A stretch of 24,265 bases of DNA from Microbacteriaceae bacterium (GCA_024639925.1 JAHEGA010000027.1:1-24265); one strand, 5' to 3'; shown: positions 15,273 through 23,979, counted from the first letter of the stretch. Program-made: numbers and translations. Notes: generated from the sequence alone by a model not told the origin.

Positions 15273-16592
15273 ATGTCAGGGACGGGGTTGTGGGGTGCGC
15301 CGCAGCCGTTGGCGGCCAGGCTGAGGCCCACGAACCTGGATGAGATCGTCGGTCAAAGCGCTGCGCTGTCACCCGGTGGACCACTACGGCAGCTCGCTGA
15401 CCCCACCTTCGCTGGCGCGGCTAGTTCCGTCATCTTGTGGGGCCCACCGGGAACGGGTAAAACAACCCTCGCCTCGGTCATCGCTCGGTCATCGGGGCGA
15501 ACCTTTATGGAGCTCTCAGCGGTGACCGCTGGGGTCAAGGATGTGCGCGATGCTCTGGAGCGAGCCCGTCGCGACGGTGAGCTGTCTTCCCGCGCGCCGG
15601 TTCTGTTTCTCGATGAAATCCATCGTTTCTCCAAGGCGCAGCAGGACGCTCTCCTGCCGGGCGTGGAGAACGGATTGGTGGTCTTGATCGCAGCGACCAC
15701 CGAAAACCCATCCTTCTCGGTGATTTCCCCCCTGCTTTCTCGCTCATTGCTGGTCACGCTGTCCTCCCTCGAGCCAGACGACATCGGCGCGGTCATTGAC
15801 CGTGCTCTGGAGAGCCCCCAGGGGTTTGAAGGACAAGTGGGCATCTCGGACGAAGCTCGGTCAGATTTGGTTCGACTCTCGGGAGGGGACGCCCGGAAAG
15901 TCCTCACTGCGCTTGAGGCAGCCGTAGCTGTGGCACGGTCGCGTGGCGCGGATGAGCTGGTGGTAGAAGCGGAAGACGTCGAGCAAGCCCTGAATTCGGC
16001 TCGCGTGCGCTACGACCGTCAGGGCGACCAGCATTACGACGTCATCAGCGCTTTCATCAAGTCTGTCCGGGGGAGTGACGCAGATGCGGCACTCCACTAC
16101 TTGGCCCGAATGATTGAGGCAGGTGAAGACCCGCGATTTATCGCCCGAAGACTGATCATCCTCGCGGCGGAAGATATCGGCCTCGCGGATCCGCCAGCGT
16201 TGGCTATGGCAGTGTCAGCGGCCCAGGCGGTCGCCCTAATCGGCATGCCTGAGGGTCGAATTCCCCTGGCCGAAGTGACGATCTATTTGGCGCTCGCGCC
16301 GAAATCTAACGCTGCGTATGTGGCGATCCAGGAGGCGCAACAGGCGCTACGAGAAGGGAAAGTGGGAGAGATTCCCCCAGCGGTCCGAGATGCCCACTAC
16401 CCCGGGGCAAAAACTCAGGGCAACGGTCTGAGTTATCGGTATCCCCACGACAGCGCGATCGGCGTTGTTCCCCAGGTTTATGCGCCAGAGCCCGTCCGGG
16501 GTGACACCTACTACCGGCCATCAGGCCATGGCTTCGAGAAAGAGCTTGAGTCCCGGCGCGAGGCTATTGCTCGCATTCTCCGTGCCCCGTAG
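15273..16592 (+). CDS. rarA: Replication-associated recombination protein RarA (MgsA family AAA+ ATPase)
   Basis: A 439-aa AAA+ ATPase related to clamp-loader subunits, acting at stalled replication forks. Walker A GPPGTGKTT is at 57-65, Walker B with LDEIH at 113-117, and the sensor 1 segment ATTENPSF at 141-148. The conserved arginine after LLS is near 156. The C-terminal half (about 240-439) has the MgsA tetramerisation domain, including the RYPHDS-type block near 389-394. The ATG at 15273 has GAGGG only 2-3 nt upstream, so the exact start is less certain; the conserved protein begins near residue 10. It is divergent from the cyclophilin gene. Confidence 0.95.
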   Translation: MSGTGLWGAPQPLAARLRPTNLDEIVGQSAALSPGGPLRQLADPTFAGAASSVILWGPPGTGKTTLASVIARSSGRTFMELSAVTAGVKDVRDALERARRDGELSSRAPVLFLDEIHRFSKAQQDALLPGVENGLVVLIAATTENPSFSVISPLLSRSLLVTLSSLEPDDIGAVIDRALESPQGFEGQVGISDEARSDLVRLSGGDARKVLTALEAAVAVARSRGADELVVEAEDVEQALNSARVRYDRQGDQHYDVISAFIKSVRGSDADAALHYLARMIEAGEDPRFIARRLIILAAEDIGLADPPALAMAVSAAQAVALIGMPEGRIPLAEVTIYLALAPKSNAAYVAIQEAQQALREGKVGEIPPAVRDAHYPGAKTQGNGLSYRYPHDSAIGVVPQVYAPEPVRGDTYYRPSGHGFEKELESRREAIARILRAP

Positions 16593-16598
16593 ATGGTG

Positions 16599-16607
16599 TG
16601 TGATACT
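16599..16607 (+). promoter_or_regulatory. Putative extended -10 promoter for rpsD
   Basis: TGTGATACT carries a TGN extension plus GATACT. No good -35 lies 16-18 bp upstream; the extension may compensate. The predicted start near 16613 coincides with the first base of the leader hairpin, leaving an untranslated leader of about 135 nt. Confidence 0.4.
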
Positions 16608-16747
16608 CTTTTCCACGGTTGTAGAGCATGCTCCGTTGGCTGCGCGAACATGTTTCTTCCGCCCCATTAGCCGGGTAGCGGAACCACGTATCCCTCTTCG
16701 TTGGATAGTACATAGGGCTTCGGCCACCACCTATAGGAGAATTTTTC
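16608..16747 (+). promoter_or_regulatory. Structured rpsD leader, possible S4 autoregulatory element
   Basis: This is the largest non-coding stretch in the window. By eye it folds into consecutive hairpins. A: 16613-16639, with an inner GAG-CATG-CTC stem. B: 16657-16683, 6 bp TTCCGC/GCGGAA continued by CCC/GGG. C: 16689-16707, TATCC/GGATA. D: 16712-16734, ATAG/CTAT enclosing GGC-TTCG-GCC. The ribosome binding site AGGAGA (16735-16740) starts at the base after D. An alternative CCCT (16692-16695)/AGGG (16714-16717) pairing competes with C and D. S4 is a known repressor of its own leader in several bacteria; that it does so here is inference. Confidence 0.45.
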
Positions 16748-17377
16748 GTGTCATCTCGCTCTCGTACCCGCAGTAAAACTCGTCTGTCGCGCGCGCTGGG
16801 GATCCCCCTGACGCCCAAGGCAGCCAAATACCTCGAAAAACGTCCATACGCACCCGGTGAGCACGGACGCACCAAGCGCAAGACCGACAGCGACTACGCC
16901 GTTCGTCTGCGGGAGAAACAGCGTCTGAGGGCCCAGTACGGCATCCGGGAAGCTCAGCTTCGTCGGGTATTCGAAGAGGCTCGCAAGACCCAGGGCCTCA
17001 CGGGTGAAAACTTGGTGGAGCTGCTGGAGATGCGCCTTGACGCACTTGTTCTGCGAGCTGGCTTCGCCCGTACCACCGCACAGGCGCGCCAGATGGTCGT
17101 GCACCGCCACATTCTTGTCAACGGGGAACTTGTCGACCGTCCTTCATTTCGTGTGAAGCCGGGTCAGATGATCCACGTGAAGCCACGTAGCGAAGAGATG
17201 GAGCCTTTCCAGGTTGCCGCCGCCGGGGGACACGTTGATGTCTTGCCTCCCACGCCGAGCTATCTCGAGGTCTCCATCGATCGTCTCCAGGCCACCCTGG
17301 TGCGTCGCCCCAAGCGCTCGGAAGTGCCCGTGACCTGTGAAGTCCAGCTCGTGGTGGAGTACTACGCCGCGCGCTAG
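16748..17377 (+). CDS. rpsD: 30S ribosomal protein S4
   Basis: A 209-aa primary 16S rRNA-binding protein that helps start 30S assembly. It is the zinc-less form: the N-terminal cysteines of zinc-binding S4 are absent, and the only cysteine is C197. The S4 RNA-binding domain is at about 92-150, including the RQMVVHRHILVNG segment. The C-terminal LVVEYYA motif is present. It resembles the Streptomyces-type S4 encoded near alaS rather than the S4 of the rpoA operon in Mycobacterium. The GTG start at 16748 has AGGAGA at a 7-nt spacing. A long structured leader precedes it and a strong stem-loop follows. Confidence 0.98.
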   Translation: MSSRSRTRSKTRLSRALGIPLTPKAAKYLEKRPYAPGEHGRTKRKTDSDYAVRLREKQRLRAQYGIREAQLRRVFEEARKTQGLTGENLVELLEMRLDALVLRAGFARTTAQARQMVVHRHILVNGELVDRPSFRVKPGQMIHVKPRSEEMEPFQVAAAGGHVDVLPPTPSYLEVSIDRLQATLVRRPKRSEVPVTCEVQLVVEYYAAR

Positions 17378-17390
17378 CAACTCGACCGTG

Positions 17391-17420
17391 ATGGTGGGGG
17401 AGCGGTCGCTTCCCCGCCAT
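17391..17420 (+). terminator. Strong stem-loop after rpsD, probable terminator
   Basis: Bases 17391-17403 pair with 17408-17420 in an unbroken 13-bp stem (two G-U pairs) with the 4-nt loop GGTC. It lies 13 nt after the rpsD stop. The downstream sequence TGCTGTTCC is only weakly T-rich, so it may act as a U-poor terminator or an mRNA 3' end stabiliser. Confidence 0.65.
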
Positions 17421-17434
17421 TGCTGTTCCAGGCA

Positions 17435-17440
17435 GATAAT
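17435..17440 (+). promoter_or_regulatory. Putative -10 element for the small membrane protein gene and alaS
   Basis: GATAAT matches TATAAT at 5 of 6 positions and comes directly after the rpsD stem-loop. The predicted start near 17447 is just before the GAGGAGG ribosome binding site, so the leader would be very short. No -35 match is visible; that position falls inside the terminator stem. Confidence 0.4.
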
Positions 17441-17459
17441 CTGGGCTGAGGAGGCTGTG

Positions 17460-17615
17460 ATGGGAAAGTTTGTTGGTGCGTTCATCGGTGTGATCGCAGG
17501 ATTTGTGATTGCCCATGTGGTGAACCGGAACCCTGCAGGTCATGAGTTCTTTGCCCGAGCTAATGCCACCCTGGACACCTTTGTCGCGGGAGTGCGCGAC
17601 GGCTACCGGAGTTAG
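17460..17615 (+). CDS. Small membrane protein, 51 aa, conserved position before alaS
   Basis: A 51-aa protein with one hydrophobic helix (about 4-22) and a short amphipathic tail ending in VRDGYRS. The start is firm: ATG 17460 follows a perfect GAGGAGG (17448-17454) at a 5-nt spacing. Longer in-frame reading from 17337 would run through the rpsD end and the terminator stem and is rejected. Actinobacteria commonly encode one or two small membrane proteins between rpsD and alaS; this one resembles the short Microbacteriaceae form but seems to lack the long charged C-terminal part. The function is unknown. It ends 11 bp before alaS. Confidence 0.85.
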   Translation: MGKFVGAFIGVIAGFVIAHVVNRNPAGHEFFARANATLDTFVAGVRDGYRS

Positions 17616-17626
17616 GCAGGACCTCC

Positions 17627-20284
17627 ATGGAGACGGCTGAGATTCAACGTCGCTGGTTGACCTTTTTTGGGGACCGCGGCCACACGATTGTCCCTTCTGC
17701 CTCGCTGGTCAGTGACGACCCGACTCTGATGTTTACGGTGGCCGGCATGGTGCCGTTTATTCCCTACCTGACCGGGGTGGTTCCTGCCCCATACCCTCGG
17801 GCAACAAGTGTTCAGAAGTGCATTCGCACACTCGACATCGAAGAGGTCGGAAAGACCACCCGGCACGGAACGTTTTTCCAGATGAATGGGAACTTTTCGT
17901 TTGGCGATTACTTTAAAAAGGGCGCAATCGAATACGCGTGGGAGTTGCTCACTAGCCCGGAGAGTGCGGGCGGACTCGGTTTCCGCGAGGCGGACCTCTG
18001 GGTCACGGTGTACGAAGAGGATGATGTCGCCGAGAAACTGTGGCGAGACATCGCCGGGCTTCCTGCTGAACGGATTCAGCGCATGGGGCGCGAAGACAAC
18101 TACTGGTCCACCGGCCAACCAGGACCCGCAGGTCCCTGCTCGGAAATCTATTTCGACCGCGGGCCCGCCTACGGTCCGGAGGGTGGACCGGCAGTCGATG
18201 ACAACCGATACATCGAAATCTGGAACCTCGTTTTCATGCAGTACCTCATCGACAACGTGCGCAGCAAAATCGACTTCGACATCGTGGGTGATCTGCCGTC
18301 ACAAAACATTGACACCGGTATGGGCATGGAACGCGTTGCTTTTCTGAAACAGGGTGTCGAGAACATGTACGAAATCGACCAGGTGCGACCTGTGCTCGAT
18401 GCCGCCAGCGAACTTTCTGGTCGAGCGTATGGAGCCAACGGCGAGGACGACGTGCGGATGCGCGTGATTGCCGATCACATCCGCTCCTCACTGATGCTGA
18501 TGACGGACGGTGTTGTCCCCAGCAACGAGGGTCGCGGTTATGTCTTGCGACGCCTTCTTCGACGAAGCATCCGCTCCATGCGACTTTTGGGCGTGGAAGA
18601 GGCCACTTTCCCCGTGCTGTTTTCAGCGTCGCGTGACGCGATGGCCCCTGCATATCCCGATGTAGCCCACGAGTTTTCGCGCGTATCGGGGCTTGTTGAG
18701 GCGGAGGAGGCATCCTTCCTGAAGACTTTGGAGGCAGGAACCACCATCCTGGACATAGCCGTCTCGGAAACCCAGAGCTCGGGCAACAAAACACTGTCCG
18801 GTGATACGGCGTTCCTCCTTCACGACACCTATGGGTTTCCGATTGACCTCACACTTGAAATGGCGGAGGAAGCCGGACTAAGCGTTGATCGCGACAGCTT
18901 TGGCGCCCTAATGCAGCGCCAACGCAGTCGGGCCAAGGACGATGCAAAGTCAAAGAAGTCTCTGCGGGCGGATCTCAGCGTGTACAGCGAGTTTCGCCAG
19001 GCCGGCGAGACCGCGTTCTGCGGATATACGATTCTCGACGCAACATCCACCATTCTGGGGCTGTTGGTAGACGGCGTTTCTGTGGCTTCGGCCAGCCAGG
19101 GACAACTCGCGGAGGTCATCCTCGCCGAGACGCCTCTGTATGCCGAGTCCGGAGGACAGGTCGCAGATGTGGGAACCCTGTCTGGCCCCAGTGTCCGTGC
19201 TAGTGTCACCGACGTTCAGCGTCCCGTTCCGGGCTTGATTTCGCATACCGTCGTCGTCGACGAGGGGACTCTTTCAGTGGGGGAGTCTGTCGATGTGTCT
19301 GTCGATCGTCCCAACCGTTATGAGGGTCAGCGAGCACACTCTGCGACACACCTCATTCACGCTGCACTGCGTGACACCCTCGGCCCACACGCAACGCAGG
19401 CGGGTTCCCTGAATCGTCCGGGGTATCTCCGGCTTGATTTTTCCTGGAATCAAGCGCTATCGAAAGACGCGCAGGACGCTATCGGGGAGATTTCCCAGGA
19501 CGCCATTACCCAGGACCTCGACGTCACCACGCGCATCCTTCCGGTTGCGGACGCGAAGGAGCAGGGGGCGATGGCTCTGTTTGGTGAAAAGTACGGTGAT
19601 CTTGTCCGAATGGTGGATATCGGGGGTCCCTGGTCCAGAGAGCTATGTGCGGGCACCCATGTCGCGCGGTCGTCACAGATTGGCGTTGTCACCGTGCTGG
19701 GTGAATCGTCGGTGAGTTCCACCGCACGTCGCATTGAGGCGCTGGTTGGCACTGCGGCGGTTCGAGACTTCTCCGTCGAGAAGTCTCTTATGCGCAAGCT
19801 CACATCGCTGCTCAAAACCCCGCGTGAAGATGTACCCGCCCGTGTGGAAGAGCTGGTGTCGCAGGTTAGGGACCTTGAGCGCCAGGTTGCCAAAGCCCAA
19901 CAGGAGGCCGCCGGGGCCAAGATCCCTGAATTGGTGGCGTCTGTCACCCGAGGCACGATTTCTTACGTCTGCGCTGACGTGGGGGCCGAGATCGCCGGCG
20001 ATGACGTGCGTTCGCTCGTCACCGGGGTGCTGGCGGGTCTGGGAGATTCGCCGGCCGTGGTGGCATTGGGGTCCGTCACCGATGGTCGGGCTACGGTCGT
20101 GGTCGCCGCAAATCCCGGCGCTACGGCACTGGGCGCCCACGCGGGCGAGTTTGTGAAAGTTGCGTCGGGAGTGATGGGTGGTGGCGGTGGCGGAAAGCCG
20201 GCGATGGCCCAGGGCGGTGGACCGGACGGCGCGCTGCTCGGTGAGGCACTGGCGAAACTCACTGCCGAGGTAGTGCGGCTCTAG
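17627..20284 (+). CDS. alaS: Alanyl-tRNA synthetase (AlaRS)
   Basis: An 885-aa class II synthetase that charges and edits tRNA-Ala. The catalytic domain (about 1-240) includes the motif 2 region around RHGTFFQMNGNFSFGD (79-94). A helical tRNA-recognition domain follows. The editing domain keeps the zinc/water-binding H571, H575, C674 and H678. A coiled coil (about 715-765) leads to the C-Ala domain with its glycine run (851-856). All domains are present and intact. ATG 17627 has AGGA (17618-17621) at a 5-nt spacing. The stop TAG shares its last base with the GTG start of ruvX. Confidence 0.98.
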   Translation: METAEIQRRWLTFFGDRGHTIVPSASLVSDDPTLMFTVAGMVPFIPYLTGVVPAPYPRATSVQKCIRTLDIEEVGKTTRHGTFFQMNGNFSFGDYFKKGAIEYAWELLTSPESAGGLGFREADLWVTVYEEDDVAEKLWRDIAGLPAERIQRMGREDNYWSTGQPGPAGPCSEIYFDRGPAYGPEGGPAVDDNRYIEIWNLVFMQYLIDNVRSKIDFDIVGDLPSQNIDTGMGMERVAFLKQGVENMYEIDQVRPVLDAASELSGRAYGANGEDDVRMRVIADHIRSSLMLMTDGVVPSNEGRGYVLRRLLRRSIRSMRLLGVEEATFPVLFSASRDAMAPAYPDVAHEFSRVSGLVEAEEASFLKTLEAGTTILDIAVSETQSSGNKTLSGDTAFLLHDTYGFPIDLTLEMAEEAGLSVDRDSFGALMQRQRSRAKDDAKSKKSLRADLSVYSEFRQAGETAFCGYTILDATSTILGLLVDGVSVASASQGQLAEVILAETPLYAESGGQVADVGTLSGPSVRASVTDVQRPVPGLISHTVVVDEGTLSVGESVDVSVDRPNRYEGQRAHSATHLIHAALRDTLGPHATQAGSLNRPGYLRLDFSWNQALSKDAQDAIGEISQDAITQDLDVTTRILPVADAKEQGAMALFGEKYGDLVRMVDIGGPWSRELCAGTHVARSSQIGVVTVLGESSVSSTARRIEALVGTAAVRDFSVEKSLMRKLTSLLKTPREDVPARVEELVSQVRDLERQVAKAQQEAAGAKIPELVASVTRGTISYVCADVGAEIAGDDVRSLVTGVLAGLGDSPAVVALGSVTDGRATVVVAANPGATALGAHAGEFVKVASGVMGGGGGGKPAMAQGGGPDGALLGEALAKLTAEVVRL

Positions 20285-20745
20285 TGCGGCACGGAGTTCG
20301 ACTGGGGGTCGACGTCGGCAAAGCCCGGGTGGGTGTGGCGATGTGTGATCGCGAGGGTTTGTTGGCCACTCCGCTCGAAACTCTGCCGCGCGCTTCTGCG
20401 CTTGACGCGCTCGTGCGTATTGTCTCTGAACTGAATCCCCTCGAGATTGTTGTGGGCTTGCCGCTCGCACTCAGTGGTGATCACACTGCCTCCACCCATG
20501 ACGCGGAAGATTTCGCCGAAGGTCTTGCCTTGGCGGTGAGCACGCCGGTGCGTCTCGTGGACGAGCGGCTCAGCACTGTGCAAGCGGCTTCTGGTCTCAG
20601 AGAAGCTGGTCGCAGTTCGAAAAAGCAGCGTCAGGTCATTGACCAAGCCGCCGCTGTTATTCTTTTGCAGCACGCCGTGGATACGGAAAAATCTCGCGGG
20701 GTTCCCCCCGGACAATTGCTCGCGCTGAAGGGTAACGATGCCTGA
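20284..20745 (+). CDS. ruvX: RuvX/YqgF family nuclease (putative 16S pre-rRNA processing)
   Basis: A 153-aa RNase H-fold protein. The acidic residues D10 (GVDVG), E94 (DERLS) and D120 (IDQAAA) occupy the family's catalytic positions. The glycine-rich VVGLPLALSG block is at 56-65. Family members mature the 5' end of 16S rRNA in E. coli; Holliday junction resolution has also been proposed. The GTG start at 20284 overlaps the alaS stop by 1 nt (TAGTG). GAGG at 20267-20270 is rather far, so coupling to alaS is likely. Adjacency to alaS is widespread in bacteria. Confidence 0.95.
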   Translation: MRHGVRLGVDVGKARVGVAMCDREGLLATPLETLPRASALDALVRIVSELNPLEIVVGLPLALSGDHTASTHDAEDFAEGLALAVSTPVRLVDERLSTVQAASGLREAGRSSKKQRQVIDQAAAVILLQHAVDTEKSRGVPPGQLLALKGNDA

Positions 20746-21919
20746 GGACTCGAACTTCGACGAAATTTTTAATACCCTGCCTGGGCAGCGCACACCGGAG
20801 ACGCCACCCGAGGATCGTCTGAGGCGCGAAGTGCACAGTCGCGCCCCCGGCGGACGCGGAAAGACAGTCTTCGCGATGTTTTCTGTCGTGATACTCCTGC
20901 TTAGCGGCGGGGGAGTCTGGTGGGTGTGGAGTGAATACGGTGAGCGGGTCGTGAATTACTTTGCAGCGGAGCCCACAGTCGATTTTGAAGGAGGCGGGGC
21001 TCCTCCCACGATTGACGTCATCGTCGCGCCGGGAGACATTGGCGAAACCGTAGCCCAGAAGCTTGCTGATGCAGGGGTTACCGCTTCGTTCGAGTCCGTC
21101 TATGACTTACTTCTTGAAGATGCCACAATCACTTTCCAGCCAGGCACCTACCGTCTACTCACTTCGATGTCTGCGGAAAGTGCCCTGACGGCTCTGCGAG
21201 ATTCTGACAATCGTGTTCAAGTCAGTTTCGTTGTGCCCGAGGGCCTTGTGATGCAACAGGCGCTAGAGATCATCTCTGAGCAGGCTTCGCTTCCCCTCGA
21301 GGATCTCGTCGAGGCGGTTTCTGAGCCCGCGGTCTACGGCATCGATTCTCCTTCTGGTTCCCTTGAGGGGTACCTGTTTCCCGCCACCTACAACTTTGAG
21401 CCTGGTGTAACCGCGGACGAGATTGTCGCACGGATGGTGGATGAGATGAAGAGTCGTCTGGCTCAGGCCGGTGTTGCGGAGTCAGACTGGCACCGGGTGC
21501 TGACCATGGCGGGGCTTGTTCAAAAGGAAGCTCGCCTCACCGATGACTTCTACAAAGCGGCTCGCGTGTTTTACAACAGGCTCGATGTGGGCATGGCGCT
21601 CCAGTCCGACGCGACGGTGACTTATTGGACAGGGCTTTACGACGGCGTCAGCACAAGCGATGCCGACCGGGCTGACACCGACAACCCCTACAACACCTAT
21701 GTTTTTCCGGGTCTTCCCCCGGGGCCCATCTCTTTGCCGGGGGATATCGCCATTGACGCTGCGGTGAATCCCGCCCTAGGTGATTGGCTGTATTTCGTCT
21801 CGGTAGACCTTCGTACAGGCGAAACCGTGTTCTCGGATACGTACGCGCAACACCTGGTGGCTGTTGACCAATGGCTCTCTTGGTGCCGTGAGAGCGAGGA
21901 GAACGGTGCCTACTGCTAG
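20738..21919 (+). CDS. mltG: Endolytic transglycosylase MltG (YceG-like)
   Basis: A 393-aa membrane-anchored enzyme that cuts nascent peptidoglycan strands and is thought to set glycan length. A charged cytosolic N-terminus (1-42) precedes one TM helix (about 43-65) and the external YceG domain. Conserved blocks include LEGYLFPATY (209-218), the catalytic glutamate E264 in QKEA, LQSDATV (288-294), and NPYNTY...GLPPGPI (316-331). The C-terminus ends in two nearby cysteines (C383, C393). ATG 20738 has GAAGGG (20727-20732) at a 5-nt spacing and overlaps ruvX by 8 nt. It overlaps aroE by 14 nt. Confidence 0.95.
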   Translation: MPEDSNFDEIFNTLPGQRTPETPPEDRLRREVHSRAPGGRGKTVFAMFSVVILLLSGGGVWWVWSEYGERVVNYFAAEPTVDFEGGGAPPTIDVIVAPGDIGETVAQKLADAGVTASFESVYDLLLEDATITFQPGTYRLLTSMSAESALTALRDSDNRVQVSFVVPEGLVMQQALEIISEQASLPLEDLVEAVSEPAVYGIDSPSGSLEGYLFPATYNFEPGVTADEIVARMVDEMKSRLAQAGVAESDWHRVLTMAGLVQKEARLTDDFYKAARVFYNRLDVGMALQSDATVTYWTGLYDGVSTSDADRADTDNPYNTYVFPGLPPGPISLPGDIAIDAAVNPALGDWLYFVSVDLRTGETVFSDTYAQHLVAVDQWLSWCRESEENGAYC

Positions 21920-22772
21920 CAGGCATGCTGAAGTGTGGGGCTCGCCCATCGAGCATTCGCTGTCTCCGACCTTGCACCGTGCGGCCTACACGGCGCTCGG
22001 GATCAACTGGACCTACGGTTACCGTGAGGTTGACGTGGCAGGGTTCTCTGATCAGTGGGAGCAGTCACACGACAGCTTGAGTGGGCTCTCCGCCACCATG
22101 CCGCTCAAGGAAGCTCTCGCAGCGCTCCCGGTGCGTCAGGACCCTGTCGTTGAAGTGTTGGGTGTGGCGAATACGCTCTACCGGGCGAATAACGAATGGC
22201 GCTCTGCAAACACGGACCCGTGGGGTGTGGTGGGTGCTCTTGCGGAAGCAGGAATCTCGGCGGAGAAGGCCGTCATTGTCGGTGCCGGAGCGACGGCCCG
22301 CGCCGTCGGCTATGGATTGCACCTCGCGGGATGTCGCGCCGTCGACATTGTTGTGAGAGACCCTGCCCGTGCCGCCGAAACCGCGGCCATTGTCGGGTCT
22401 CTGGGACTTGATGTGCGGGTGCTGACAGGTTTTCACACCGTTCAAGAAGGTGTCGGGGTTGTGGTGTCGACGTTGCCGGGCGGCATTCGTAGTGACGTCG
22501 AGCCCACGGATTCGTTGATCGATTCGACTCCGCTCTTTGATGTCGCCTACTCGCCGTGGCCAACGGAGATGGCGGCAGCGTGGTTGACGGGTGGGCAAAA
22601 CGTTGTTTCCGGGCTAACGATGTTGATTCATCAAGCGGTTCGGCAGATCCGTTTTTTTGTCCAGGGCACTGGTGATCAACCTTTACCCGGCGAGCCCCAG
22701 ATGGTGGAGGCTATGCGGCAAGCGGTTGCCCTTCAACCTGGGTCCAGTACGCCCGGTGCCGTGGGAGACTAG
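21906..22772 (+). CDS. aroE: Shikimate dehydrogenase
   Basis: Reduces 3-dehydroshikimate to shikimate with NADPH (shikimate pathway, step 4). The product is 288 aa from the GTG at 21906. Shikimate-binding SLSP is at 18-21, the catalytic K68 in MPLK and D104 in NTD; N89 is also conserved. The nucleotide-binding loop GAGATARA is at 126-133. The C-terminal LIHQA block (Q243) is present. GTG 21906 has AGGAG (21897-21901) with a short spacer and gives a 14-nt overlap with mltG; the in-frame opening at 21864 is inside mltG. The sequence ends 4 nt before aroC. Confidence 0.96.
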   Translation: MPTASRHAEVWGSPIEHSLSPTLHRAAYTALGINWTYGYREVDVAGFSDQWEQSHDSLSGLSATMPLKEALAALPVRQDPVVEVLGVANTLYRANNEWRSANTDPWGVVGALAEAGISAEKAVIVGAGATARAVGYGLHLAGCRAVDIVVRDPARAAETAAIVGSLGLDVRVLTGFHTVQEGVGVVVSTLPGGIRSDVEPTDSLIDSTPLFDVAYSPWPTEMAAAWLTGGQNVVSGLTMLIHQAVRQIRFFVQGTGDQPLPGEPQMVEAMRQAVALQPGSSTPGAVGD

Positions 22773-22776
22773 ATAG

Positions 22777-23979
22777 ATGCTTCGATGGTTAACGGCGGGC
22801 GAGTCCCACGGTCCTGAACTAATCGCTGTGATGGAAGGTTTTCCCGCAGGTGTTTCGGTTCTGCTGAGCGACATCCAAGATGACTTGGCGCGCCGCCGTC
22901 TCGGTTATGGGCGAGGCGCTCGAATGAAGTTTGAAGCTGACGAGGTCTCGCTCTCAGCCGGAATCCGACACGGTGTCACCCAGGGCGGACCGATCGCCAT
23001 TCGTGTCGCCAACACCGAGTGGCCTAAGTGGGAGATCGTGATGAGTCCCCACCCGGTTTCGCCTGAAGAGCTCCAAGGTGGCCGTGCCGGCGCATTGACC
23101 AGGCCGCGCCCGGGCCATGCTGATTTGGCGGGGATGCAGAAATACGGATTCGATGACGCGCGTCCGGTTTTGGAGCGCGCGAGCGCGCGCGAGACCGCTG
23201 CTCGTGTTGCTCTTGGCGCGGTGGCACGGAAACTGCTCGTTTCTTTGGGTATTGACGTTGTCAGCCACACGGTGGCCGTCGGGTCCGTTAAGGTGCCCGA
23301 GGGTGCCGCCATCCCGAGTCTTGCCGATCTTGGCCGTCTCGACGAGGACCCGCTGCGTTGCGCTGACCCAGAAACCTCTGTCGCAATGGTCGCCGAAGTT
23401 GATGAAGCGCACAAAACCGGCGACACGCTCGGGGGAGTAGTCGAGGTTGTCGTGCGTGGTCTGCCACCTGGGCTGGGATCCTATGTGCACTGGGACCGTC
23501 GGCTTGATTCGCGGCTCGCGGGTGCACTGATGGGCATTCAAGCCATCAAGGGTGTTGAGGTGGGAGACGGCTTCGAAACAACGCGTCGGCCAGGATCCCA
23601 GGCCCACGACGAAATTGTCCGGGGTGCCGATGGCGTTGAGCGTGTCAGTGAAAGAGCCGGCGGTATCGAGGGTGGCATGAGCACAGGGGGTGTTCTGCGC
23701 GTGCGTGCTGGAATGAAACCCATCGCTACAGTTCCGCGTGCCCTGCGCACTATTGACACCGCTTCTGGCGAGGAAGCGGCAGCCCATCATCAACGCTCCG
23801 ACGTGTGCGCGGTTCCGGCAGCAGGCGTTGTCGCTGAGGCGATGGTGATGTTGGTGATCGCCGAGGCCTTGGTAGAGAAGTTTGGCGGCGATTCGCTGGA
23901 CGAACTTCGCCGCAATAAGGATGGCTTCCTGTCTGCCATTCCTGAGAACATTGCCCCTGCGTCCTCACACGTCCAGTGA
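22777..23979 (+). CDS. aroC: Chorismate synthase
   Basis: Converts EPSP to chorismate using reduced FMN (shikimate pathway, last step). The 400-aa product is family-typical. Active-site residues H11 (GESHG), H114 (RPGHADL) and D342 (SDVCAVP) are present, as are the signatures GYGRGARM (43-50) and ERASARETAARV (133-144). ATG 22777 has GGGAG (22763-22767) at a 9-nt spacing. The stop TGA shares its final A with the aroK start (TGATG). The GC alternation at 23173-23193 simply encodes the conserved ERASARE block. Confidence 0.98.
   Translation: MLRWLTAGESHGPELIAVMEGFPAGVSVLLSDIQDDLARRRLGYGRGARMKFEADEVSLSAGIRHGVTQGGPIAIRVANTEWPKWEIVMSPHPVSPEELQGGRAGALTRPRPGHADLAGMQKYGFDDARPVLERASARETAARVALGAVARKLLVSLGIDVVSHTVAVGSVKVPEGAAIPSLADLGRLDEDPLRCADPETSVAMVAEVDEAHKTGDTLGGVVEVVVRGLPPGLGSYVHWDRRLDSRLAGALMGIQAIKGVEVGDGFETTRRPGSQAHDEIVRGADGVERVSERAGGIEGGMSTGGVLRVRAGMKPIATVPRALRTIDTASGEEAAAHHQRSDVCAVPAAGVVAEAMVMLVIAEALVEKFGGDSLDELRRNKDGFLSAIPENIAPASSHVQ

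Noticed and set aside
16624..16633. Perfect 10-bp palindrome GAGCATGCTC as a protein-binding operator
   Set aside because: It is better explained as the inner stem-loop of leader hairpin A. A single palindrome gives no support for a specific regulator.
23173..23193. Alternating GC tract (GCGCGC-like repeat), possible Z-DNA or simple repeat
   Set aside because: It encodes the conserved ERASARE motif of chorismate synthase, so the pattern follows from protein sequence and codon choice.
22954..23793. 279-codon minus-strand frame opposite aroC
   Set aside because: It lies completely inside aroC and its composition looks like the reverse complement of a high-GC gene.
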